From contig NZ_CP147520.1 of NCBI RefSeq assembly GCF_037201975.1, positions 4,526,001 to 4,590,000 on the forward strand: a DNA stretch of 64,000 nucleotides. Reading direction: 5' to 3'. Each line of letters starts with the position of its first letter. The stretch's first letter is position 1. Below, in pieces: positions 18,585-28,300 of this stretch. The notes under the pieces are model-generated. The model had not been told where the DNA came from. It was given only the letters and a program-made list of their open reading frames with translations, and made no database searches. The position numbers were made by a program, and so were the translations under genes. The DNA comes from Streptomyces sp. TG1A-60 (lineage in GTDB: Bacteria > Actinomycetota > Actinomycetes > Streptomycetales > Streptomycetaceae).

Positions 18585-19706
18585 GTGACCACCGTCTCCC
18601 CCTCCCGTGCCGCCGAAGTGCTGTCCCGCCCCGTCACGATCAACGGCCTGACCGTTCCCAACCGGATCGCGATGGCGCCCATGACCCGGGTGTTCTCGCC
18701 CGGTGGTGTGCCCGGCGCGGACGTGGCGTCGTACTACGGGCGGCGGGCCGCCGCGGGCGTCGGCCTGATCGTGACCGAGGGGACGTACGTCGGGCACGAG
18801 ACGGCCGGGGATCTGGACGGGGTGCCCCGGTTCGCCGGTGGGGAGCAGCTCGCCGGGTGGGCGAAGGTCGCGGAGGCCGTGCACGCCGGTGGCGGCACGA
18901 TCATGCCGCAGCTGTGGCACATCGGGACCGTCCGGCAGCAGGGCAAGCTGTTCCCCGACGCCCCGGTCCTCGGTCCCTCCGGCCTGCGGGTCGACGGCAC
19001 GGAGGCGGAGGGCGGCCGGGCCATGACGCAGGCCGACATCGACGAGGTGATCGCGGCCTACGCCAGGTCCGCCGCCGACGCCGAGCGCATCGGCATGGAC
19101 GGCGTCGAGATCCACGGCGCCCACGGCTACCTGATCGACCAGTTCCTGTGGGAGCGCACCAACCGCCGTACGGACGCCTACGGCGGCGACCTCGTCGCCC
19201 GTACGAAGTTCGCGGCGGAGATCGTGGCGGCCGTACGGGACTCCGTGTCCGCGACCTTCCCCGTCATCTTCCGCTTCTCGCAGTGGAAGCAGGAGGCTTA
19301 CGACGCGCGGCTGGCCGAGACGCCCGAGGAGCTGGAGGCGCTGCTGAGCCCGCTCGTGGCGGCCGGTGTCGACGCGTTCCACGCCTCCACGCGCCGCTAC
19401 TGGCAGCCGGAGTTCGAGGGCTCCGAGCTGAACCTCGCCGGCTGGACGAAGAAGCTCACCGGCAAGCCTGCGATCACCGTCGGCTCGGTCGGCCTGGACG
19501 GCGAGTTCATCGCCGCGTTCGCCGGTGAGGGATCGTCGACCAAGGGCATCGACGACCTGCTGGACGGCCTGGAGGGCGGGGAGTTCGACCTCGTCGCCGT
19601 GGGCCGCGCGCTGCTCCAGGACCCGCAGTGGGCCGCGAAGGTGCTCGACGGCCGCTTCGACGAGCTGAAGGCGTTCGAGCCGGCTGCGCTGGGCTCGCTC
19701 AGCTGA
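18585..19706 (+). CDS. NADH:flavin oxidoreductase (Old Yellow Enzyme family)
   Basis: This 373-residue FMN-dependent TIM-barrel ene-reductase shows the OYE pattern: TINGLTVPNRIAMAPMTR at the N-terminus, a MPQLWHIG strand, the substrate-contacting GVEIHGAHGYLIDQFLWERTNRRTDAYGG, and the phosphate-binding VGRALLQDPQWAAKV near the end. The GTG at 18585 is chosen because GAGGAG precedes it by 9 nt; the frame upstream is a GCGTCC-repeat-rich leader. It reduces activated C=C bonds with NAD(P)H; the natural substrate is unknown. It marks the last core-like gene before the accessory island. Confidence 0.9.
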   Translation: MTTVSPSRAAEVLSRPVTINGLTVPNRIAMAPMTRVFSPGGVPGADVASYYGRRAAAGVGLIVTEGTYVGHETAGDLDGVPRFAGGEQLAGWAKVAEAVHAGGGTIMPQLWHIGTVRQQGKLFPDAPVLGPSGLRVDGTEAEGGRAMTQADIDEVIAAYARSAADAERIGMDGVEIHGAHGYLIDQFLWERTNRRTDAYGGDLVARTKFAAEIVAAVRDSVSATFPVIFRFSQWKQEAYDARLAETPEELEALLSPLVAAGVDAFHASTRRYWQPEFEGSELNLAGWTKKLTGKPAITVGSVGLDGEFIAAFAGEGSSTKGIDDLLDGLEGGEFDLVAVGRALLQDPQWAAKVLDGRFDELKAFEPAALGSLS

Positions 19707-20055
19707 GAAGCAGGACGCGTGATGCCGGGTCCACGCGGGTGGGGGCCCGGTGTCGCGGAGTTCCGCAGGGGACCCCTCCGGGGCAGGAGGCAGTCAGCTC
19801 ATGGCGGCCCTCCTTCGGCTCGCCGTACACGACGACGGTCTCGTTGTCTCGTGTCCGCTGTGACATCGCGGCTCGGATCCGGGCCGCGCGGTCGTGGACC
19901 GCGGCGGCGCTGAGGGGCGCGTTGGGGCGGGACGGGGCGCGTTCGCCTCGGCAGGCGCCGCAGGTGCCGCCCGGCAGGGCCTCCGGGAGGATCTGTAGTT
20001 GGCCCCCGTGAGGATCGATAGGTGGCCCCAGCGAGTCCTGTCCTTCTGGCCTCAC
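19699..20055 (-). CDS. Possible small orphan protein at island edge
   Basis: A 118-codon GTG-initiated frame overlapping the OYE 3' end by 8 bp on the opposite strand. The middle part (GGTCGACRGERAP..., then AAAVHDRAARIRAAMSQRTRDNE) has a CxxC pair and a charged helix, reminiscent of small proteins of streptomycete integrative elements, but no family can be named. No good Shine-Dalgarno is visible. Codon use is normal for the genome. It could equally be a decayed or chance frame. Confidence 0.3.
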   Translation of the reverse strand: MRPEGQDSLGPPIDPHGGQLQILPEALPGGTCGACRGERAPSRPNAPLSAAAVHDRAARIRAAMSQRTRDNETVVVYGEPKEGRHELTASCPGGVPCGTPRHRAPTRVDPASRVLLLS

Positions 20056-20300
20056 GCTTTCAGGCAGCGTGTGTCCGACGGGCGGTCAGACAAACGAAAA
20101 TCGCCTCTGAACTGCAAGAATGAGGATTGTCGAGGTCCTTGGTGGCCGTGTTCGGGGCGGGTGGCCTCCGACCCGACCATGGCCGGCTGATCAGCAAGCT
20201 GTCGTCGGCGCGGGCAGCGGGCCCTGGCCGCGCTGCACACCGCCCGCGCCGAAGTGCGCGAATGTGTCTGCCAACGGTCGCCCTACATGAAAGCCCGAGG

Positions 20301-23237
20301 TCAGTTGTAGACGTTGAATTCTGCGACTGACCACCAGTTGCGCGCAACATTGCCAGTATTGACGGTTTTGATGTAGCGAGCCGTCTGCGTCGGGAAGGAG
20401 ATCAGGTGGACTCGCTGGCCGTCCGCTACTGAGGAGACCCTGGTCCAGTCGGTTCCATCCGTGGACACGTATACGTCTGCGCTCCGCGCATAGTCGCTTA
20501 CGCTGGCGCCGACATCGAGCACGATCTTGTCGAAGGTCTGCGTCTGCCCCATGTCCACTTGGATCCAGAGGCCGTCGTACTGCCCTGTTCCGGAGCTGTA
20601 CCGAGTGTCAGAGTTGCCATCGAGCATGTTTCCGGGCGCATCCCACTGGCTTGCGTCTGAAGCCTTTGCGGTCCAGCCCGTCCGCGGCAGCGCAGGACCT
20701 AGATCGATGACGTCGAACGATGATCGTCCTGCGTCTGCTCCGCTGGTTCCCTTCACGGAAACCGTGACCTTCCCCGCTGGAAGCCCCTTCGGAACGTAGG
20801 CGCTGATGCTCGTGTCCGACCAGGTGTCTATTTCGGCATAGCTTGATCCGAAATGCACCGTGCCCAGCCCCTGTGCATCGCCGAAACCAGAGCCGCGAAT
20901 CGTGAACTTGGAGCGCGGCATGCCTTGGCCCGGCTTCAGATCGCTGAAGGTCGGCGATGGGAAGCTCGACAGCTTCTTGGTGGTGAACATCGCCGAGGTG
21001 CCGCTTGGCAGCGTATACGTGTACGAGCCGTCGGTGGATATATTGAAGCTCTTGCTGTCGGTGGTCCCGTTGAATACTGCGGTGACCTGCTCCCCTTCCT
21101 TACTGGTCCAGTTCTTCAGCTGGAGGCCGTTCGATACCGCTGTCGGAGCTGTGATCGAGCCGGTTCCACGCGCAGACCCGTACACCTCGATGTCGCCGAT
21201 GGCCCACCAGAAGCCGGAGGCCGCGGTACTGACGATGCGAATGTGCTGTGCCGTTCGGGTCGGCAACGTGACGGCCATCTTGCCAATGCCTCCGCTGCCG
21301 CTCGCAATCGCGCTGCCCCAATCGGCACCGTCGTTCGAAACGTAGATCTGATACCTGGTGACGTAGTCGAACGAGTTGTTCACTCCGGTGTCGAGGACGA
21401 TTTTATTGAAGCTCGTGGGGCTCCCCAGGTCGATCTGGAACCAGTCGCCGCTCGTCGTCCCGTGCCCGAGACTCCACTTTGTGTCGATGTCACCGTCGAT
21501 CGCGTTCGCGGCCACACCCCAGTCCGCCTGCGCCGAAGCCGTGGCGGTCCACTTGCTACGGCTCAGTGCCCTTCCCGTCGTCTGGACGGAAGCTCCGATC
21601 GGCAGGGAGTACGTGACCAGCTTGTTTCCGGTGCGGATGGAGTTCTGGTATGGCAGCAGTGCCGGGTCGTACGTGACGGTGACCGGGCCGGATGCCGACT
21701 TGAAGGTGAAGTCGTGTGTCGGGTCCGAGACCTTGGTCGCTGCGGGGGCGCGGCCGCTCTGCGCAGGTCCGGAGTACGTGAAGGTGACGGCGTCGCCGGC
21801 GTTCAGGGTGTAGTCGAACGAGTGTGTCCCGTCCGCGACGCTGAAGGTTTTCGCCGCGCTTCCCGTGTTGTGCGCGATCAGGACCTTCGATCCGTCCGGG
21901 TTCTGGAACGCGACGTTCTCTATGCTGCCTTCCCCGAAGGTGTTCGAGTAGATCCGGCGTGCTCCGGGCTTGACGAACCTGCTGGCGTGAGCGAGGGCGT
22001 GGTAGTCCACGTTGTAGGTCACCCGCCCGTCGGCCGGGTCGATCGTGAGCAAGCCCCGCAGCATGGGTATACCGGCGGTGTCACTGTTGAGCGGGCCCCG
22101 ATCGGGGTCGAGTGCGATGTTCCACAGCATCACCCCGTTCGCCCAGTTGCGCGTGCCGTTGATGATCCACGTACCCAGTGCTTCGCTGAACGCCGTCTGG
22201 TCGCTGTCCTGCCAAACGCCTCCGGTGGCTTCCGTGATGAAGGTTTCCTTGCTCGGGTAGTCGTTGTGGACCAGCGTCTGGTAGGTCGGGTTGCCGCTGT
22301 AGATGTGCCATCCGGTTCCCGCGGTGTACTTGGAGGCTGCGGGGTCGCTGAAGATCGTCTCCGGATACGAGGGCACGTCCCAGTTGTGGTCCCAGGCCAG
22401 GATCTTCGTGGAGATTCCGTTGGCTTCGAACGCCTTGCCGATCTCCTGGATCAACTCGGCTTCCTGGTACGCGGACAGGAACATTCCGGGCCAGGTGGGA
22501 GTGCCCATGGGTTCGTTCTGCGGGGAAATGTAGGAGATGGGCACGCCGGCTTCGCCATAGGCGTGGATGAACTTGACGAAGTAGTTGGCCAGCGCGGAGG
22601 TGTACTCGCTCTTGAGGGTGCCTCCGATCATGGAGTCGGAGGTCTTCATCCAGCCTGGTGGGCTCCACGGGTTGGCCATGATCTTGATGGACGGGTTGAG
22701 TGAGAGGGCCTGCTGCAAGGCCGGAATGATGTACGGCACGTCGTGCTGGATGGAGAAGTTGGACAGCGTGGGGTCCGTTTGTCCCGCGGGCATGTCGTTG
22801 TAGGAGTAGTTCCCGGACGCGTTGAAATCCGTGGCGCCCATCGGGGAGCGGAGCAGGCTGAGGCCGATTCCCTTCGAGGGATCGAACAGCTTCTTCATCA
22901 GCTTGGTCCGCTCGGCGGTGGACAGCTTGTCGATGAGCCAGGCGGAGGAGTCGGTCACGGCCGCGCCGAAGCCCTGGACCTTTTGGTACTTGACGCTGTC
23001 GTCGATCTTGATCGTGAGCGGGTTGGCCGTTCTCTTCGCCTTGAACAGCACATCGTCCTGGCCGGCGACCCACTTGTCGGCCGATACGTCCGTCAGCCAC
23101 ACACGGACGGAATTGCTGCGTGCGGTCTGCTTCAGTTGCGGGGCGGCGATGGCGTTCCCGGAAACCGAGGTCCAGGCGGCGGCGACACCGACGGCGGTGG
23201 CCAGGAACTGGCGTCGTCCGAGACCGTATGAGCTCAT
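20301..23237 (-). CDS. Secreted multidomain GH30 glycosidase
   Basis: A 978-residue exported glycoside hydrolase. A Tat signal (LGRRQFLATAVG, residues 6-17) leads to a GH30 catalytic domain (about 45-490) with acid/base Glu242 in SPQNEP and nucleophile Glu336 in TFITEA. Then come an F5/8C (discoidin) domain (about 556-687), a short beta region, an IPT/TIG domain (about 761-845) and a second F5/8C domain (850-978). GH30 members cut beta-1,6-glucan, beta-1,6-galactan, xylan or glucosylceramide; beta-1,6-glucanase or galactanase is my best guess. AAGGAGGA precedes the ATG. Codon third positions are visibly less GC-biased than in neighbours, suggesting recent transfer. It is last in the island gene series. 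Confidence 0.9.
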   Translation of the reverse strand: MSSYGLGRRQFLATAVGVAAAWTSVSGNAIAAPQLKQTARSNSVRVWLTDVSADKWVAGQDDVLFKAKRTANPLTIKIDDSVKYQKVQGFGAAVTDSSAWLIDKLSTAERTKLMKKLFDPSKGIGLSLLRSPMGATDFNASGNYSYNDMPAGQTDPTLSNFSIQHDVPYIIPALQQALSLNPSIKIMANPWSPPGWMKTSDSMIGGTLKSEYTSALANYFVKFIHAYGEAGVPISYISPQNEPMGTPTWPGMFLSAYQEAELIQEIGKAFEANGISTKILAWDHNWDVPSYPETIFSDPAASKYTAGTGWHIYSGNPTYQTLVHNDYPSKETFITEATGGVWQDSDQTAFSEALGTWIINGTRNWANGVMLWNIALDPDRGPLNSDTAGIPMLRGLLTIDPADGRVTYNVDYHALAHASRFVKPGARRIYSNTFGEGSIENVAFQNPDGSKVLIAHNTGSAAKTFSVADGTHSFDYTLNAGDAVTFTYSGPAQSGRAPAATKVSDPTHDFTFKSASGPVTVTYDPALLPYQNSIRTGNKLVTYSLPIGASVQTTGRALSRSKWTATASAQADWGVAANAIDGDIDTKWSLGHGTTSGDWFQIDLGSPTSFNKIVLDTGVNNSFDYVTRYQIYVSNDGADWGSAIASGSGGIGKMAVTLPTRTAQHIRIVSTAASGFWWAIGDIEVYGSARGTGSITAPTAVSNGLQLKNWTSKEGEQVTAVFNGTTDSKSFNISTDGSYTYTLPSGTSAMFTTKKLSSFPSPTFSDLKPGQGMPRSKFTIRGSGFGDAQGLGTVHFGSSYAEIDTWSDTSISAYVPKGLPAGKVTVSVKGTSGADAGRSSFDVIDLGPALPRTGWTAKASDASQWDAPGNMLDGNSDTRYSSGTGQYDGLWIQVDMGQTQTFDKIVLDVGASVSDYARSADVYVSTDGTDWTRVSSVADGQRVHLISFPTQTARYIKTVNTGNVARNWWSVAEFNVYN

Positions 23238-23310
23238 GGAAGATCCTCCTTCGGACCTGCTTGGTCAGTACTTGGGAGAGGGGGTGGGACGCATTGCCGA
23301 GGTGGGGATC

Positions 23311-23328
23311 GACCGGTTGGAGCCGGTT
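23311..23328. promoter_or_regulatory. Possible LacI-type operator before GH30
   Basis: Read on the minus strand, ACCGG-CTCCAA-CCGGT forms an inverted repeat in the 91-bp GH32-GH30 gap. Its AACCGG cores resemble those in the palindrome cluster upstream of the LacI gene. Confidence 0.25.
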
Positions 23329-24804
23329 CTACGGCGACGTCGGCGCCGGCTCTGCGGCGCTGGTGCTCGGCTCCTTGATCACGAGCGGGTGCAGTTCCCA
23401 GGCGTCGATCGCGTAGCCGAGGTGCGTACCCGGTGCGGTGCGGGCTTGCAGTCGCCAGGAGCTCTGCCCTGTGGGGTAGAAGCGCAGGGTGAGGACCTGG
23501 CCGGTGGTGGTCAGGAAGATTTCGGCGATGGAGTGGTCGACCATCACGCGCAGGTCGACAGGCCGGTCGGTTGGGCAGGGCATCCGGTAGGAGCCGCCGC
23601 GGGCCCGAGTATCCAGTGAGGCGTGGTCACGGTCGACGACCAGTTCGCCCGCGTCGGCATCGAGGCGGATGTCGAGGTACTCGGAGCCGTCCGGGGTGGT
23701 GAGCAGCCGCAGGCCGGCGTTTCCGGCGGGCTGCTCCAGGCGGGCCGTCAGGTCGAAGGCGCGGCCCACGCTGCCGAGGTCCACCGGCTGCGGGCCGTCG
23801 GTCACGCCCTCCGCGTGGACAGCGTGCTCGCCGCGCAGGGCGAGCAGTTCGGTGGCGGGCTGCTGGCGCAGTGTGCCGTCGTCGTGGACATGGATCTCAC
23901 GGGGCAGGGTGAGGACGCCGGCCCATCCGTCCGCGACGGCCCAGGCTTCGTCGCGGGCTTCCCATGACCAGCCCCACAGCAGCCACCGGTTTCCCGGTGC
24001 GCGCAGCAGGGCCGGTGCGTAGCAGTCGGGGCCGTGGTCGGCAGGTACCGCGGGGCCGGCCTTGACGTGGCCGTCGTGCTCTTCGCCGATCAGGGCTGCG
24101 ACGCTCTGCGGGCCGGTGGGTTCGGTCCATGTGCTGAGGATGAGGGCGCCGGGTCCGTCGGCTGCCGGGAGGTATTGGGGGCATTCCCAGCCCTCGCCGG
24201 TGAACAGGTCGGTACCACCGATGGGCTCCGGACGGCGGGCCGCGAAGGGCCCCCGGTAGGTCCAGTTCTCCAGGTCGGGTGAGTCGTAGAGAAGGGCGGC
24301 GGCGCGGCCGTCCGCGAGGGCGGCGCCGACCAGCATCCGCCAGCCGTCGCCGTCCTGCCAGACGTACGGGTCGCGGTACATGGTGCAGCCCTCGGGCAGC
24401 TCGGGGATGAGCAGTTCGCCGCGCGGGCGGAAGCTGTTGCCGCCGTCGTGGGAAATGGCGCAGGTGACCGGCTGGTGCTGGAACGAGCGGTCCTCGCGGT
24501 GCGCGGAGTAGAAGGCGACCAGCCGGTCGCCGTCGGAGACGGCGTTGCCGGAGAAGCAGCCGTCGGCGTCCACGCCATCGGGGTTCGGGGACAGGGCGAT
24601 CGGCAGCGGCTCCCAGGTCAGCAGGTCGGGGCTGCGGAAGTGGCCCCAGTGCATGTTCGCGTGGGTCGCTCCGGACGGGTTGTACTGGTAGCACACGTGG
24701 TAGTAGCCGTCGTGGAAGACCAGCCCGTTGGGGTCGTTGACCCAGTTGCGGGGCGGGCGCAGGTGCGCCACGGGGCGGTGCGGATCGCGGGGTGTGGTGA
24801 ACAC
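23329..24804 (-). CDS. Intracellular GH32 beta-fructosidase
   Basis: A 491-residue GH32 enzyme (invertase/levanase/sucrose-6-P hydrolase type) with all three catalytic signatures: the nucleophile Asp in NWVNDPNG (residue 24), the transition-state stabiliser in YRDPYVW (about 144-150) and the acid/base Glu in GWECPQYLP (about 212). The C-terminal beta-sandwich includes DLRVMVDHSIAEIFL. No signal peptide is present, so it acts in the cytosol on an imported fructose-containing oligosaccharide. It lies between GH3 and GH30 on the same strand, likely in the same operon. The C-terminal ~20 residues are an unconserved extension. Confidence 0.92.
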   Translation of the reverse strand: MFTTPRDPHRPVAHLRPPRNWVNDPNGLVFHDGYYHVCYQYNPSGATHANMHWGHFRSPDLLTWEPLPIALSPNPDGVDADGCFSGNAVSDGDRLVAFYSAHREDRSFQHQPVTCAISHDGGNSFRPRGELLIPELPEGCTMYRDPYVWQDGDGWRMLVGAALADGRAAALLYDSPDLENWTYRGPFAARRPEPIGGTDLFTGEGWECPQYLPAADGPGALILSTWTEPTGPQSVAALIGEEHDGHVKAGPAVPADHGPDCYAPALLRAPGNRWLLWGWSWEARDEAWAVADGWAGVLTLPREIHVHDDGTLRQQPATELLALRGEHAVHAEGVTDGPQPVDLGSVGRAFDLTARLEQPAGNAGLRLLTTPDGSEYLDIRLDADAGELVVDRDHASLDTRARGGSYRMPCPTDRPVDLRVMVDHSIAEIFLTTTGQVLTLRFYPTGQSSWRLQARTAPGTHLGYAIDAWELHPLVIKEPSTSAAEPAPTSP

Positions 24805-24848
24805 ACGCGTGCCTTTCCGTATGTCAGAGCGGCCGGGTCAGATGGGTC

Positions 24849-24880
24849 CCGCCCCGCCGGCCCTCTGGTTGGCGGGGCGG
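24849..24880 (-). terminator. GC-rich hairpin between GH3 and GH32
   Basis: CCGCCCCGCC and GGCGGGGCGG pair around a 12-nt loop in the 117-bp gap. It could end or attenuate transcription from GH3 into GH32. Confidence 0.35.
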
Positions 24881-24921
24881 CGGGCCGACGGGGCGGGGGT
24901 CCTCAGGCCCGGTTGAGGGCT

Positions 24922-27219
24922 TCAGGTCCGGATGCGGAATCCCGCGCTCAGCTGGTGCTCCCGCCGTGAGCTGGGGCCGACGCGGAGCATGAACTCACCT
25001 GGTTCGACCACTCGGCGGTTGTCGGCCGTGACGAGTGAGCACTGCGCGGCAGGGACGGTGAGGTGGACGTCCAGGCTTTCGCCGGGAGGGATGTCGACCT
25101 GGGTGAATCCCTGCAGCTCCTGCTCGGCCCAGGTGACGCTGGTGGTCAGGTCGCTGATGTACGCCTGGACCGTTTCCAGGGCCGGACGGCTGCCGCTGTT
25201 GGTGAGGCGCACCGTGGCGTCGACGGTGCCGTCGGCGGGGACGTCCGGGTCGTGCACGACGAGGTCGGAGTAGGTGACGGTGGTGTAGGTGAGGCCCTCG
25301 CCGAACGCGAACAGGGGGTCTTGGGTGAGGTCCGCGTAGCGCTCCCCGTGCTGGCCTCGCACCTGGTTGTAGAAGACCGGTTGCTGTCCGACGTGGCGGG
25401 CGAAGGAGACCGGGAGCCGGCCGCTGGGTTCGACGAGTCCGAGGAGGAGTTCGGCGATCGCGCGGCCACCGCGCATGCCCGGGTTGAACGCCTCGATGAG
25501 TGCTGCCGCGTTCAGTGCCGACTCCGGGAGGGTGCTCGGCTTCGACTGGACCAGTACGACGATCATGGGGGTGCCGGTGGCGGCGACCGCGTCCAGCAGA
25601 GCGATCTGGCTTCCTTGGAGGTCGAGCGTGGCCGTCGAGCGCGTCTCGCCCGTGAGGGCGATGGTGTCCCCCACGACCACGACGGCGTAGTCGGCGGCCT
25701 CTGCTGCGGCGACGGCCTCCCGAAGCTGCGCCTGGTCGACCGGGGCGGGGGTGAAAACGGGCGGCAGTGGCTGGCCGTCGGGCCCGGTGGACCACTCGGG
25801 GGCATGGGCGGGGCTTGCGATGTCGGCTCCGCGGGCGTGCGTGACGGTCCAGTCGGCGGGTGCGACGGCGCGAAGGCCGTCGAGCACCGTCTCCACCGTC
25901 TCGCGGGGATGGCCTTCGGGCATCCATGGGACCTGGCCGGTGGCGCCCGCCCAGTCGCCGAGCATGGCTTCCGGGCTGTCGGCGTTGGGGCCGATGACCG
26001 CGATCGTCCGCGGGGTGCCCTGGCTTGCGGCGCGGCCGGTTCCATCCGAGGTCAGCCTGCCTTCGAGGGGCAGGATGCCCTCGTTGCGCAGCAACACCAG
26101 GGAACGACGGGCTGTTTCGAGGTTGAGGTCGGCGTGGGTGCGGCAGCCGATCACCTGCGCCTGCCGTTCGGGGTCGGGGGTGCGGGGGTCCTCGAAGAGT
26201 CCGAGCTCGAACTTCAGCCGCAGAACCCGCCGCACCGCGTCATCGATCTGCTTCTCCTCGACCAGGCCGCGGGCGACCGCCTCCTGCGCGCCCTCGAAGA
26301 ACGCCGGCGTGGCCATGATGAGGTCGTTCCCGGAGTTGACGGCGACCGCCGCCGCCTCGACGTGGTCGGTGCAGGTTCGCTGGTCGTAGACCATCCGGCC
26401 GACGTTGTCCCAGTCGGTCACCAGCGTCCCGGTGAAGCCCCACTCGCCCTTGAGCACATCGTTGATCAGCCACTGATTCGCGGTGATGGGCACGCCGTCG
26501 ATCGACTGGTACCCGAGCATGAAGCCGCGGCAGCCGGCCCGGGCCGCCTGCTCGAACGGGGGCAGGAACCACGAGCGCAGCTTGCGCGGGCTGAGATCGG
26601 CTTCGCTCGCGTCGCGCCCGCCCATGGTTTCGGAGTAGCCCGCGAAGTGCTTGGCGTACGCCAGCACGGCGGTCGGGTCGCTGAGGCCCTCGCCCTGATA
26701 GCCGAGCACCATCGCCGCCCCGAGTTCACCGATCAGGAACGGGTCCTCGCCGAACGTCTCGTTGATCCGGCCCCAGCGCAGGTCCCGGGTGATGCACAGC
26801 ACTGGGGAGAACGTCCCGTGGATTCCGGTCGCCGCGATCTCGGTCGCGGCCGCGCGTGCCACCCGGTGGAGCAAGGAGGGGTCCCAGGTGCAGGCCATGG
26901 CCAGCTGTGTCGGGAAGATGGTCGCGCCCGGCCAGAACGAGTGGCCGTGGATGCCGTCGTCGGCTGTCAGCAACGGAATGCCGAGCCGTGTCCGCCCGGC
27001 CAGTTCCATGGCCTGCGGCATCAGCTCGGGAGACACGTGCAGGACCGATCCGGCGAGTTTGGCCGACACGATGTCGGCCAGGTCCCCGTGTTGCGCGTCG
27101 AGCATCAGCAGCTGCCCGACCTTCTCCGGCAGGGTCATCCGTGACAGCAGATCCTCGATCCTCGCTTCCACGGATGATTCCGGATCCAGGTACGCCGCAG
27201 AGCGGACCGGCTGTCCCAC
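24922..27219 (-). CDS. GH3 beta-glucosidase
   Basis: A GH3 enzyme of about 765 residues with the N-terminal barrel (PLLTADDGIHGHS..., GRINETFGEDPFL, AYAKHFAGYS) and the nucleophile Asp in VTDWDNV (residue 269 from this start). A second alpha/beta domain (IAVIGPNADSPEAMLGDWAG and on) and a fibronectin-III-like C-terminus follow. It has no signal peptide, so it releases glucose or a related sugar inside the cell. I prefer the GTG at 27219 because GGAG lies 5 nt upstream; a GTG at 27246 adds nine residues. It is on the same strand as the ABC permease genes, 188 bp downstream of them. Confidence 0.9.
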   Translation of the reverse strand: MGQPVRSAAYLDPESSVEARIEDLLSRMTLPEKVGQLLMLDAQHGDLADIVSAKLAGSVLHVSPELMPQAMELAGRTRLGIPLLTADDGIHGHSFWPGATIFPTQLAMACTWDPSLLHRVARAAATEIAATGIHGTFSPVLCITRDLRWGRINETFGEDPFLIGELGAAMVLGYQGEGLSDPTAVLAYAKHFAGYSETMGGRDASEADLSPRKLRSWFLPPFEQAARAGCRGFMLGYQSIDGVPITANQWLINDVLKGEWGFTGTLVTDWDNVGRMVYDQRTCTDHVEAAAVAVNSGNDLIMATPAFFEGAQEAVARGLVEEKQIDDAVRRVLRLKFELGLFEDPRTPDPERQAQVIGCRTHADLNLETARRSLVLLRNEGILPLEGRLTSDGTGRAASQGTPRTIAVIGPNADSPEAMLGDWAGATGQVPWMPEGHPRETVETVLDGLRAVAPADWTVTHARGADIASPAHAPEWSTGPDGQPLPPVFTPAPVDQAQLREAVAAAEAADYAVVVVGDTIALTGETRSTATLDLQGSQIALLDAVAATGTPMIVVLVQSKPSTLPESALNAAALIEAFNPGMRGGRAIAELLLGLVEPSGRLPVSFARHVGQQPVFYNQVRGQHGERYADLTQDPLFAFGEGLTYTTVTYSDLVVHDPDVPADGTVDATVRLTNSGSRPALETVQAYISDLTTSVTWAEQELQGFTQVDIPPGESLDVHLTVPAAQCSLVTADNRRVVEPGEFMLRVGPSSRREHQLSAGFRIRT

Positions 27220-27406
27220 GTTGTTCTCCAAGAGATGAGTCGTCACAGGTCAGAGAGTTGGTTGGCGACTTCGAGCGCTTTGTCGCAAGGACGCTGCCGT
27301 CTGCCGTGGTGGAGCTCGGACTGGCGCGGCGGGGCTCGCGCGCTGCCTGCCCGCCGCCCCGGGCGGAACCGGTGCGGCAGGGGGCGGCGCGGTGGGAGCA
27401 GAGGTG

Positions 27407-28294
27407 TCACTTCAGGCCGGTGGTGGCGATGCCGGCGATGAAGTGGCGCTGGAAGAGGAGGAAGACGATCATCACTGGCAGCAGGACGATCACGGCGCCG
27501 GCGAGGAGGATGCCGAAGCGGGTGAAGGACTGTCCGCTGCTGGCCAGGGCGAGGCCGACGGGGAGGGTGTACTGGCTCTCGTTCTGGGCCACGACCAGCG
27601 GCCACAGGAAGTTGTTCCAGGAGCCGAGGAAGGTGATGATCCCGAGGGTGGCGAGGGCCGGCTTGGTCAGCGGCAGGATGATCCTCGCGAAGATGGACAG
27701 TTCGCTGCAGCCGTCGACGCGGGCGGCGTCGATGAGTTCGTCGGGCAGGGTGGAGATGAACTGCCGCATGAGGAACACCCCGAAGGGGCCGGCCAGGAAC
27801 GGCAGGATCAGCCCGAGCATGGACCCGGTCAGCTGCATGTTGGACACCAGCACGTACAGGGGTACGAAGGTGACCAGGCCGGGGATCATGAGCGTCCCCA
27901 TGACCAGCAGGAAGACGGCGCGCTGTCCGCGGAACTCCAGCTTGGCCAGGGCGTATCCGAGCATCGAGCAGAAGATGAGGTTTCCGGCGGTGACGGCGAG
28001 GGCCACGATCACGGAGTTGGAGAACATGCTCGTGAAGTCGAGCGTGCTGAACAGTTCGCCGTAGTTGGCGGTGGTGGGCGCCGTGGGAAGCAGGACGGGC
28101 GGGACCCTGCGGATGTCGGCCTCGGGTTTGAAGGACCCGGACAGCATCCACAGGAACGGCGCGATCATCAGCAGCAGGGCGCCGGCGAGCGGCAGATACA
28201 GCCAGGGCTGGCCCCAGGTCCGGCGGATGCGGCGACGCTTGAGGACGCGGTCCGTGCCCGGTTGTGCCGTGGGGAGGGTGGAGAGGGTGCTCAT
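27407..28294 (-). CDS. ABC sugar transporter permease (MalG type)
   Basis: A 295-residue inner-membrane permease with six predicted helices. The ATPase-docking EAA loop is DAARVDGCSELSIFARIILPLTKP. It starts 6 bp after the stop of the MalF-type permease, so the two are co-translated. No ATPase gene is in the island; streptomycete sugar importers usually share the MsiK ATPase encoded elsewhere. The substrate is inferred from the neighbours to be an oligosaccharide released by GH30. Confidence 0.93.
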   Translation of the reverse strand: MSTLSTLPTAQPGTDRVLKRRRIRRTWGQPWLYLPLAGALLLMIAPFLWMLSGSFKPEADIRRVPPVLLPTAPTTANYGELFSTLDFTSMFSNSVIVALAVTAGNLIFCSMLGYALAKLEFRGQRAVFLLVMGTLMIPGLVTFVPLYVLVSNMQLTGSMLGLILPFLAGPFGVFLMRQFISTLPDELIDAARVDGCSELSIFARIILPLTKPALATLGIITFLGSWNNFLWPLVVAQNESQYTLPVGLALASSGQSFTRFGILLAGAVIVLLPVMIVFLLFQRHFIAGIATTGLK

Positions 28295-28300
28295 GGGTCG

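Noticed and set aside
20060..20350. 96-codon minus frame between the orphan ORF and GH30
   Set aside because: It overlaps the GH30 3' end in another frame and has no recognisable transposase motif, although I suspected an IS remnant.
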